This document shows, piece after piece, positions 45,760 to 52,765 of a DNA stretch of 64,000 nt. This DNA comes from Bacteroidota bacterium (GTDB lineage: Bacteria > Bacteroidota > Bacteroidia > Palsa-965). Below the pieces are notes generated by a model. The model did no database searches and was not told where the DNA came from. It was given only the letters and a program-made list of their open reading frames with translations. The position numbers and the translations under genes are program-made. Numbering within the stretch: the stretch's first letter is position 1; the number at the start of each line of letters is the position of its first letter. Location: the NCBI GenBank assembly GCA_016194975.1, contig JACQAM010000022.1:186001-250000 (forward strand). The letters run 5' to 3'.

Positions 45760-46971
45760 TCACTCCACTGCACAAACAAAAACTCTCGACTCTTTATTTC
45801 CTTTCTGTTTGTACAACGAACGGAATCCGACATCAGCAATGATGAAATTCATTCCCGGCGAACGGTATTCCTCCACCACATTTTTTATATCGAAATCTTT
45901 CAGTTCACTTTCGTTGTTGTAACGAATGTAAACACGCAGATCAAAATCAGTGTCCAATAATTTTTCTCCGTTGTATTCTTTGCCAAGTGTATGTTGCAGC
46001 TTTTTCAGTTTCTTGTAAGAATATTTATAGTTGTAGGTCAATGCAGAAATATCGGAGAGCACAGCACTCCCGGTTGGATGCGCGCCCGCGCCCTTGCCCG
46101 TGAACACCTGCGTGCAGGAAAATGCGCCTTCTACTTCTATGCCGTTGTACTCGTAAAGAATTTTAAAAAGTTCATCGTTTGCTTTTACAAACCGCGGCAT
46201 CACGTACACGCGGAAAGCATCTCCCGCTTTTGCAGCGCTCGCCACTAATTTTATGCGCAAACCTTTTTCGCGCGCGTAGCGGATGTCGTTGAAAGTTATA
46301 TTCTGAATTCCGAGCGCGAGTACATTTTCCGGTTTGAGAATCACACCGAAGGCATGCACACTCAACAAGCATAATTTGTAAAGTGTATCGAATCCTGCAA
46401 CATCGAGCCATGGATCGATCTCGGCAAAACCACTTTTCTGCGCGTCTTTAAGCACATCAGAATAATCTTTGCTTTCCAGTTCCATCCGGGTGAGAATGTA
46501 ATTGGTGGTTCCGTTTAAAATTCCACGCAGCGAACTGAGCAACTCATTGTCATAATATTCTTCGAGCGTGCGGATGATGGGAATACTTCCGCCGGCCGAT
46601 CCCTCGTAAATGAGCGCCACATTATTTTCCTGCTGTAGTTTGTACAATTCTTCGAAATAAGACGCCAGCATTTTTTTACTTGCACTCACCACCGAAGTTT
46701 TATTTTCCATCGCACGCTTCACGATCTTAAAAGCTTCTTCAGTATCGTTGATCATTTCCACCACCACGTCGAGATCGTTGCGATCAAGAATATCATTCTT
46801 ATCGTAAGTAATGAGCGACATTTCCACCGATCTTTTTTTCTTCGGATCCTTCACGCAGATCCGGCTGATGTCGGCCTGCAAAACTTCTGAGTGATTGAGT
46901 ACATCGTACAATCCCTGTCCCACGCATCCGAACCCGAAGAGCGCTACTTTTATTTTGTTGTTATCTGTCAT
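45760..46971 (-). CDS. hom: Homoserine dehydrogenase
   Basis: Homoserine dehydrogenase reduces aspartate semialdehyde to homoserine, the precursor of methionine and threonine. The 403-residue protein has the NAD(P) motif VALFGFGCVGQGLYDVL and the substrate-site region SAGGSIPIIRTL...ILNGTTNYILTRM, DPWLDVAGFDTLYKLCLL and GKGAGAHPTGSAVLSDI. No fused aspartate kinase is present. It follows the APS reductase gene by 73 bases on the same strand. Placement at the end of a sulfur-assimilation operon makes sense, since homoserine provides the carbon skeleton for methionine. Confidence 0.93.
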   Translation of the reverse strand: MTDNNKIKVALFGFGCVGQGLYDVLNHSEVLQADISRICVKDPKKKRSVEMSLITYDKNDILDRNDLDVVVEMINDTEEAFKIVKRAMENKTSVVSASKKMLASYFEELYKLQQENNVALIYEGSAGGSIPIIRTLEEYYDNELLSSLRGILNGTTNYILTRMELESKDYSDVLKDAQKSGFAEIDPWLDVAGFDTLYKLCLLSVHAFGVILKPENVLALGIQNITFNDIRYAREKGLRIKLVASAAKAGDAFRVYVMPRFVKANDELFKILYEYNGIEVEGAFSCTQVFTGKGAGAHPTGSAVLSDISALTYNYKYSYKKLKKLQHTLGKEYNGEKLLDTDFDLRVYIRYNNESELKDFDIKNVVEEYRSPGMNFIIADVGFRSLYKQKGNKESRVFVCAVE

Positions 46972-47044
46972 GATTGGTTGATTCAGTTTATTCGTTGGTT
47001 GTATTTGTTAAGTTGATTAAGGTTAAATAAAATCCATTGGTAAA

Positions 47045-47692
47045 TTATAGATGCAATCCGCATTCCGTTTTATTCCTGTTCACCCATCTTCCTTCGCGCC
47101 CTCTTCCTTTTACAGTGCAGTGAATGCAGCCGACAGAGGCGAATCCGTGCGTGACGAGCGGATGTGATGGTAAATTATTTTTCTTCATGTAACTCCTGGC
47201 GTCTTCAAAAGTAAAATCGATGATCGGGTAAAACTTGATGATCCCGTCTTTCTCTTCGAAGATCTTCATTTTTTTCCGGTAAGAATTCTGCGATTGCATC
47301 AGTCCGGAAACCCATATCCGGAAATCGGGTTTTATTTTATCGAGCGGTTCTACTTTATTGATGGAGCAGCACAGGTCAGGATCTTTCGACCAGGTCTGAT
47401 CTTCATTGGTGAATTTGTTTTTCCATTCTTCAGGCAATACCGTGATCACATCGAGATTCAGCAATGATTCCAATTGATCTTTGTACTGCAGTGTTTCTGC
47501 AAAATGATAAGTGGTATCGAGAAAATGAATTTTCTGTTTTGGATTTTCTTTGCTGAACAAATGGAGAAGAATAGCCGACGTAGTACCGAATGATGAAGTA
47601 AAAAGCACGCGATCAAAATCGTTGTACAATTCTTTCACGCGTTGTCCCGGCGTCAACAGAATATATTTTTCGTTCAATTCCCCGATCGTCAT
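47045..47692 (-). CDS. cysH: APS reductase (thioredoxin-dependent, [4Fe-4S] type)
   Basis: The 215-residue enzyme reduces adenylyl sulfate to sulfite. It has SSFGTTSAILLHLF (the P-loop-like nucleotide site), the paired cysteines DLCCS (C108-C109) and CIHC (C189 and C192), and the C-terminal catalytic motif ECGLHL. The CC plus CxxC set binds a [4Fe-4S] cluster and indicates APS rather than PAPS as substrate. The ATG at 47692 overlaps the stop of the upstream gene as ATGA. A longer frame running back over that gene is an artefact. Confidence 0.92.
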   Translation of the reverse strand: MTIGELNEKYILLTPGQRVKELYNDFDRVLFTSSFGTTSAILLHLFSKENPKQKIHFLDTTYHFAETLQYKDQLESLLNLDVITVLPEEWKNKFTNEDQTWSKDPDLCCSINKVEPLDKIKPDFRIWVSGLMQSQNSYRKKMKIFEEKDGIIKFYPIIDFTFEDARSYMKKNNLPSHPLVTHGFASVGCIHCTVKGRGREGRWVNRNKTECGLHL

Positions 47693-49218
47693 TTTACAAA
47701 GGTCGTAATCAGGATGCGGATACTGATGATGATCACCACAAATCCTACAAGGATCAATCCGTTCCGTACTGAAATTTTTGTTGATAGCCACACCGAGATG
47801 GGCGCTGCGATAGCCGCACCAATGATCAGTCCGAGAATTATTTCCCATTGCCCGATGCCCAGCAAACAGATGTAAGTGATCGTTGCCATGAGCGCAACAA
47901 AAAATCTTGCCGCGTGCGCACTCCCGATCGTGTAACGCAGGTCGCGCCCGCCTGCGACGAGCGTCGAAGTCACGATTGGCCCCCATCCGCCTCCGCCCGC
48001 AGCATCGAGAAATCCTCCTGCGGCAGCAAGCGGCCAGATCCGATTGAATTTTTTCTTCTGGATGATGCGCGATACAATGGCTTTACGCAGAATGAGAATT
48101 CCCAATACGAGTGTGTAAACAGCGACGACAGGTTTTACATAGAACATATATTTTTTCAGCAACGATAATGTGCATGCGCCGATGATCGCACCAATTGCGC
48201 CGGGAACAAAAAGATTTTTGAAAAGTTTTACGTTGATGTTGCGATAGCGCATGTAAAAAAGCGAAGAAGCTCCCGTTGTAAAAATTTCGCTGGCGTGCAT
48301 GCTCATACTCGCGATCTGCGGTGCAACACCAAATGAAAGTAAAAATGTAGTTGTGCTCACACCATAAGCCATTCCCAGTGCGCCATCAATCATCTGTGCA
48401 ATAAATCCGCCGAGTATCCACCACAGGATTTGCGAATCGACGGAAGAAAATAATCCGACAGTTGCATTCCCGATCGAATGAAAGGGAATAATTGTGAAGA
48501 GAAGATGGCCGGTGATCAGCAACGCAAGAATGGAAATGGAATAAAGAAAAGCGGTTCTCACCCGACGGCGGAAAACTTTTTTCTTGTCTTTGCGCTCGAT
48601 AAGAATTGCCGTGGCTTTGTTCAGCACTTTTACTTTTTCGGCGAAATCACCGCGGAGCGTTGTTCTTAGTTTGTTGAGCTGATTGATGGAATCATTCGTT
48701 TCAGCCGGAATATTTTCATCCAGCACTTCACGCAAACGTTTAGCAAGTGTCGGCGATTTTCCATTGGTAGAGATCGCAATTTTCAAATCTCCTTTGCGCA
48801 CGACAGACGACAGATAAAAATCACAAAGCTCCGGCGTGTCAGCCACATTCACAAGCAGATTTCTGCGATGCGCTTCTTCCGCGAGTTCTTCAGAAGCAAG
48901 ACGATCGTTGATAGCAATGAAAACAAGATCGGTCTCGTCAAAATCCATAATGATCGCTTCTCTTTCAAATAGAATGAGATTTGTGAACTCTCTTGAAATA
49001 TCGACGATCTCTTTGCTGATATCTGTTGCAACGAGCGTGATAGCAACCGATGGACTATTCGATAGAATGGCCTGCAGTTTTTCCAACGCAACATTCCCCC
49101 CGCCAATGAGCAGCACACGCAGTTCTTCCAGTTTCAGAAAAACAGGGAAAAGTTCATTCGATTCCGTTTCGGTTTCTTTCTCTTTCAATTCCACTTCGTA
49201 TGGGACTGCAAAATTCAT
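47689..49218 (-). CDS. Siroheme synthase (CysG N-terminal type) fused to TauE/SafE-family transporter
   Basis: The 509-residue protein joins two functions. Residues 1 to about 190 are a precorrin-2 dehydrogenase/sirohydrochlorin ferrochelatase like Met8p or the CysG N-terminus (FLKLEELRVLLIGGGNVALEKL, VFIAINDRLASEELAEEAHRR, LVNVADTPELCDFYLSSVVRKGDLKIAISTNG). Residues from about 215 to the end have eight membrane segments and TauE/SafE features (GGFIAQMIDGALGMAYG, GGFLDAAGGGGWGPI). The transporter family moves sulfite, sulfonates or related anions. The fusion couples siroheme production for sulfite reductase with sulfite handling. cobA ends 17 bases upstream. Confidence 0.9.
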   Translation of the reverse strand: MNFAVPYEVELKEKETETESNELFPVFLKLEELRVLLIGGGNVALEKLQAILSNSPSVAITLVATDISKEIVDISREFTNLILFEREAIIMDFDETDLVFIAINDRLASEELAEEAHRRNLLVNVADTPELCDFYLSSVVRKGDLKIAISTNGKSPTLAKRLREVLDENIPAETNDSINQLNKLRTTLRGDFAEKVKVLNKATAILIERKDKKKVFRRRVRTAFLYSISILALLITGHLLFTIIPFHSIGNATVGLFSSVDSQILWWILGGFIAQMIDGALGMAYGVSTTTFLLSFGVAPQIASMSMHASEIFTTGASSLFYMRYRNINVKLFKNLFVPGAIGAIIGACTLSLLKKYMFYVKPVVAVYTLVLGILILRKAIVSRIIQKKKFNRIWPLAAAGGFLDAAGGGGWGPIVTSTLVAGGRDLRYTIGSAHAARFFVALMATITYICLLGIGQWEIILGLIIGAAIAAPISVWLSTKISVRNGLILVGFVVIIISIRILITTFVK

Positions 49219-49235
49219 ATTTTTTCGCTTAGGAA

Positions 49236-50039
49236 TTACGATTGCAGCAAATGATCTTCGAGCGAAAGTAAATAAGCTGCCTGCGGATTTTTCCGCACCA
49301 CTTCGCCAATGACGATCACTGCAGGAGCGCCGATATTTTCTGCTTCTACTGCGTGCACGATCGTATCGATGGAACCGATCGCAATTTTTTCTGAAGGCAA
49401 TGTTCCGTCCTGTATCACCGCAACCGGTAAATTTCCGCGGCCAAACGACTGATAAATTTTTATGATCTCAGGAAGTTTTTTCAAACCCATCAGGATAACT
49501 ACCGTTGCTTCTGATTTTGCAGCGAGTTTTACATCTTCCGGAACTTTTCCCTGTCCGACCGTGCCGTCCGGGCGGGTTTCTGAATTTCTTCCCGTGATCA
49601 CCCAAAAACTTTCACTTATTCCGCGATGCGTAACAGGAATTCCCTGTGAAGCAGGAACGCCGATGGAACTGGAAATGCCGGGGATCCATCCTACAGGAAT
49701 ATTGAACGATTCTGCGAATTCAATTTCTTCTATGCCGCGGCCGAATACAAATGGATCTCCGCCTTTTAGGCGCACTACGTGCCCGTGTGTGTACGCGTAA
49801 TCGACCAGCAGCGTGTTGATCTGTTCCTGTGTGTAGGAATGTTGTCCGTCGCGTTTCCCGACAAAAACTTTTTTCGAATTCATCGGCGCATATTTCAGCA
49901 ATTCTTCATTCACGAGCGCATCGTAAAGAACAACATCGGCATCACCAAGTGCATTGATGCCTTTGAGTGTAATGAGTTCTGCATCGCCCGGGCCTGCGCC
50001 TACGAGCGTGATCTTTGGTTGTCTATTTTCGTATGACAT
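49236..50039 (-). CDS. cobA: Uroporphyrinogen-III C-methyltransferase
   Basis: This SAM-dependent enzyme methylates uroporphyrinogen III twice to give precorrin-2, the substrate of the siroheme synthase encoded next. The 267-residue protein shows VGAGPGDAELITLKG, GKRDGQHSYTQEQIN, VVRLKGGDPFVFGRG and the SAM-site segment SEATVVILMG, all typical of SumT. It lies between the sulfite reductase and siroheme synthase genes, so the operon makes the cofactor together with the enzyme using it. Confidence 0.95.
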   Translation of the reverse strand: MSYENRQPKITLVGAGPGDAELITLKGINALGDADVVLYDALVNEELLKYAPMNSKKVFVGKRDGQHSYTQEQINTLLVDYAYTHGHVVRLKGGDPFVFGRGIEEIEFAESFNIPVGWIPGISSSIGVPASQGIPVTHRGISESFWVITGRNSETRPDGTVGQGKVPEDVKLAAKSEATVVILMGLKKLPEIIKIYQSFGRGNLPVAVIQDGTLPSEKIAIGSIDTIVHAVEAENIGAPAVIVIGEVVRKNPQAAYLLSLEDHLLQS

Positions 50040-50102
50040 TGTTTCGAGTTTTGAGTTAATGATTTTTACGTTTGAAAAAATGGTTGATGATGTTTTTCAT
50101 TT

Positions 50103-52247
50103 TCAGTTGAGATTCAAGTTGGATAATTCTTTTTGTTGTTCGCGATAGTTTTCTACAGTGAAAACAAATTCTTTTGCATCGTTCAGATAGATCCGTGCAA
50201 ACAATTCCGTTGCCGCATGGCGATTGAAGCGAAGAACATATTCACTGAAATTATTTACCGAACGGAAAGCGGGATGTTCTCCATAATTTTTTTCAAAATC
50301 GGACAACACGCCGTGATGCGTATTCACCAAAACATTTTTGTCGAGCAACAATGCTTTCGCGGCGTGAATGAATGCGTTGTAAGCGGTGTACAAAGCGTCT
50401 GAATATTTTTTCTCATTAAAATTTTCTTCTGAAGCGGCAAGTGCATCTTTTGCTTCGAACAACAGTGTAGAAACAAGATCAATCTTCACGCCCGCGCACT
50501 CGCCTGTGCCTATCGCCGTTTCAAATTTTGTTTCCTGTCCCCAGTCTATGAACTCCTCGTCGCTAAGTGAAGTTGTGTCTGCAACCGGTTTTAGTAAATG
50601 ATAGAAATAATTTTTTCCGGCGCGGTCATAATAATCGTTGAACGATTCATTTTTCGAATTCACTTCGAAATCGGAAAGAAGAATTCTCAACACGGCAGGA
50701 GCGCGCTTCGAGGGAAATTTGATCACCTTCTCTGCAATTCTTCCAGGGCCACTGCCCGTTGCTCCACCACCGAGTAAAAGCTGCAGGGCGGGAATAACAT
50801 GCTCGCCGGCTTTCTGCGAACTTCCGTGAAAACCGATCTGGGCGAGCCCATGTTGTCCGCAACTGTTTATGCAGCCGCTGATCCTGATGCGGATATTTTT
50901 TTCTGCAACGAGATGCGGAAATTCTTCGCTGATTATTTTTTCCAGTTCGGCGGAAACGCCGGTGCTGTTGGAAATTCCGAGATTACACGTGTCGGTTCCC
51001 GGGCAGGAAGTTATATCTCCGAGTGCATCTGATCCGGATGAAGCAAGCCCCAGGTTTTTCAGCTCATGAAATAATGCGGGCAATGCATTTTTAGGAATGA
51101 AACGAAGAAGAAAACTCTGTCCCGGAGTGATGCGGATATCTTTCGACGCATAACGCTCCGCAATTGCGGAAAATTTTCTTGCAAGCACTGAAGAAATATT
51201 TCCCTGCGGGATTTTTACACCGGCAGCAAAACTATTTTTCTGTTTCTGCTCCCACACATTTGCTTTCAGCCAGGAAGAATATTCGCTGGTTCCCGAAATG
51301 CGGAAGGTGGTAAAAACCTCCGCATGGTTATTTTCAAAGATCGCTTCTGCCGGCTTCACTGAAGAAATAAAATTTCCCGGCACTTTTCTTTCTTCTGCTG
51401 CAAGACGAAGAATTTCGCTGAGGCCGATCTTGTCCACGAGATATTTTAACCGCGCTTTGTGACGGTTGTTTCTTTCGCCATAGCGATCGAATACCCGGAG
51501 AACAGATTCTGTGAATGGAATAATTTCATTGGCCGGCAAAAATTCAAAAGCCGTTTCTGCGGGGAATGGTTGTGCGCCGAGCCCTCCGCCGATCAGCACT
51601 TTGAATCCTCGGATTATTTTATTTCCGGAAATTTCTACGCGCGGAATAAAACCAAAATCGTGAATGAAAGTGAATGCAGAATCTTTTTCAGAAGAAGAGA
51701 ATGCAATTTTTATTTTGCGGCCCAGGTCCTGGCCAACAGGATTGCGCAAAAAATAACGGAACAATTCATCAGCGTAAGGCGTTACATCGAACGGTTCCTC
51801 CGGATCAATTCCTGCCGAAGGAGAAGCGGTTACATTTCTCACTGTGTTTCCGCACGCCTCGCGCAAAGTGATCCCTTCTTCTTCGTAACCGCGTTCGAGT
51901 TTTTCCCAGAGCTCCGGCGTATCGTCAAGTGAAATGTGATGCAGCTGAATATCCTGACGCGTGGTAAGGTGAAGATTCCCATTGGAGAATTCATCGGAGA
52001 GCGATGCGATGCGGCGCAACTGACCGGGAGAAATTTTTCCGTACGGAATTTTTATGCGCACCATCTGCACGCCTTGCTGGCGCTGGCCGTACACGCCGCG
52101 CGCGAGACGGAGCGAACGGAATTTTTCAGGATCCATAGTTCCATTGCGGAAAAGCCGGATCTTTTCTTCGAGATCAATAATGTCGCGTTCTACAAGCGTT
52201 GTTTTGTCCGTTGTAATATTTTCGAGTTCTGTTCTGAAGCTTTGCAT
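50103..52247 (-). CDS. Siroheme [4Fe-4S] sulfite reductase with C-terminal HEPN-like domain
   Basis: The enzyme reduces sulfite to sulfide with six electrons, probably from ferredoxin. The 714-residue protein contains both parts of the siroheme-[4Fe-4S] cysteine set: CPGTDTCNLGIS (about 412-418) and ISGCINSCGQHG (about 455-459). The substrate-binding arginines lie in the N-terminal half (VYGQRQQGVQMVRIKIPYG). After the core, about 140 residues form a helical HEPN-like domain (KYSDALYTAYNAFIHAAKALLL). It is the first structural gene of the operon; the attenuator leaders lie immediately upstream. Confidence 0.92.
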   Translation of the reverse strand: MQSFRTELENITTDKTTLVERDIIDLEEKIRLFRNGTMDPEKFRSLRLARGVYGQRQQGVQMVRIKIPYGKISPGQLRRIASLSDEFSNGNLHLTTRQDIQLHHISLDDTPELWEKLERGYEEEGITLREACGNTVRNVTASPSAGIDPEEPFDVTPYADELFRYFLRNPVGQDLGRKIKIAFSSSEKDSAFTFIHDFGFIPRVEISGNKIIRGFKVLIGGGLGAQPFPAETAFEFLPANEIIPFTESVLRVFDRYGERNNRHKARLKYLVDKIGLSEILRLAAEERKVPGNFISSVKPAEAIFENNHAEVFTTFRISGTSEYSSWLKANVWEQKQKNSFAAGVKIPQGNISSVLARKFSAIAERYASKDIRITPGQSFLLRFIPKNALPALFHELKNLGLASSGSDALGDITSCPGTDTCNLGISNSTGVSAELEKIISEEFPHLVAEKNIRIRISGCINSCGQHGLAQIGFHGSSQKAGEHVIPALQLLLGGGATGSGPGRIAEKVIKFPSKRAPAVLRILLSDFEVNSKNESFNDYYDRAGKNYFYHLLKPVADTTSLSDEEFIDWGQETKFETAIGTGECAGVKIDLVSTLLFEAKDALAASEENFNEKKYSDALYTAYNAFIHAAKALLLDKNVLVNTHHGVLSDFEKNYGEHPAFRSVNNFSEYVLRFNRHAATELFARIYLNDAKEFVFTVENYREQQKELSNLNLN

Positions 52248-52337
52248 GTCAGAGAATTTTTAGATTATTTTTTATCGGAGCCGGCCATTGGCCAACCCGT
52301 TGTTGCTTTGTTGATATTCCTGGTTTCGCACTGATCT

Positions 52338-52370
52338 GTAATTCGTATATCCGTATGATTCGTAATTCGC
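52338..52370. repeat. GTAATTCGTATATCCG repeat before the sulfite reductase gene
   Basis: This is a 33-base copy of the repeat at 45722-45754. It lies between the second attenuator terminator and the sulfite reductase ATG. Confidence 0.6.
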
Positions 52371-52406
52371 AAAAGAAAAAGCCCTCTCGTTTTACCGGGA
52401 GGGCTT
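52371..52406 (-). terminator. Attenuator terminator 2 of the sulfur operon
   Basis: On the minus strand AAGCCCTC (52406-52399) and GAGGGCTT (52386-52379) form an eight-pair stem, followed by five T, C and four T (52380-52371). It lies 24 bases after the stop of leader peptide 2 and 124 bases before the sulfite reductase ATG. A seven-base stretch in its 5' arm and loop, CTCCCGG (52401-52395), is complementary to CCGGGAG near the end of leader peptide 2 (52454-52448), so an antiterminator can form. Confidence 0.8.
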
Positions 52407-52430
52407 CGCTCAACACACCAACAATCAACT

Positions 52431-52532
52431 TCACGACGAATACAACACTCCCGGGCTACTGCGCATGCAGCAGCACATACACATGCTTGCGCACATGTAA
52501 GTGGAGTGGAAGTGGTTCGTCGCAGTTTTCAT
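52431..52532 (-). CDS. Cys/Met-rich leader peptide 2 of the sulfur operon
   Basis: The 33-residue frame starts at ATG 52532 and stops at TGA 52433-52431. It begins MKTATNHF and contains YMCASMCMCCCMR: five Cys (residues 14, 18, 20, 21 and 22) and four internal Met. AAAGAGA lies about nine bases before the ATG as a possible ribosome site. The run of Cys codons lies in the left arm of a short hairpin, UGCUGC-AUGC-GCAGUA. A ribosome slowed by scarce Cys-tRNA would open that hairpin and free CCGGGAG to pair with the terminator. The peptide itself probably has no function. Confidence 0.75.
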   Translation of the reverse strand: MKTATNHFHSTYMCASMCMCCCMRSSPGVLYSS

Positions 52533-52577
52533 GTTGATTCTCTTTGAAATATTTTTTTGTGAGTTGGTATTAAAAGG

Positions 52578-52610
52578 GAAAAGCTTCTCCGCATAACGGA
52601 AAAGCTTTTC
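52578..52610 (-). terminator. Attenuator terminator 1 of the sulfur operon
   Basis: On the minus strand GAAAAGCTTTTCCG and CGGAGAAGCTTTTC form an almost perfect 14-base stem around TTATG, and CCTTTTAATA follows. It lies 20 bases after the stop of leader peptide 1 and upstream of leader peptide 2. Weak complementarity (CGGAA after leader 1 with TTCCG in the stem) could form an antiterminator. The T-run is poor, so termination may be partial. Confidence 0.6.
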
Positions 52611-52630
52611 TTATTGATTGGCAATTCCGG

Positions 52631-52699
52631 TTAAGGTATGATCATGCAACACATGTTGCAGTTGATCTTTGATTGGTTATGGAATTGCGGTGTTTTCAT
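52631..52699 (-). CDS. Cys-containing leader peptide 1 of the sulfur operon
   Basis: The 22-residue frame starts at ATG 52699 and ends at TAA 52633-52631. It begins MKTPQFHN and has CNMCCM (Cys 14, 17 and 18). The Cys codons fall in a perfect hairpin, TGCAAC-ATGT-GTTGCA (52660-52645). The peptide shares the MKT start, the position of a His near residue 7-8 and the CxxCC-type cluster with leader peptide 2, which suggests that the leaders are duplicated. The ATG lies about 12 bases after the promoter's -7 box, so the mRNA may be leaderless. Confidence 0.65.
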   Translation of the reverse strand: MKTPQFHNQSKINCNMCCMIIP

Positions 52700-52710
52700 G
52701 TTTACCGGCG

Positions 52711-52742
52711 CAAATATAATGCGGAAAAACAATACGGAGCAA
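52711..52742 (-). promoter_or_regulatory. Promoter of the sulfur operon
   Basis: On the minus strand TTG (52742-52740), a 21-base spacer and TATATTTG (52718-52711) match the Bacteroidota TTG...TAnnTTTG promoter. Transcription would start around 52703-52708, a few bases before the ATG of leader peptide 1. The promoter lies 24 bases beyond the stop of the lipoprotein gene at 52766. Confidence 0.65.
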
Positions 52743-52765
52743 GTTTCAGCGAAAATAATTCTGAA

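Noticed and set aside
47693-47986. N-terminal extension of APS reductase (a longer frame of 313 residues)
   Set aside because: The extra 98 residues lie wholly over the TauE domain in another frame and resemble no protein. The ATG at 47692, overlapping the previous stop as ATGA, gives a normal-length enzyme.
52248-52765. SAM-type riboswitch controlling the sulfur operon
   Set aside because: No SAM-I or SAM-II-like core or pseudoknot was recognised. The two short ORFs with Cys codons followed by hairpins explain the leader better.
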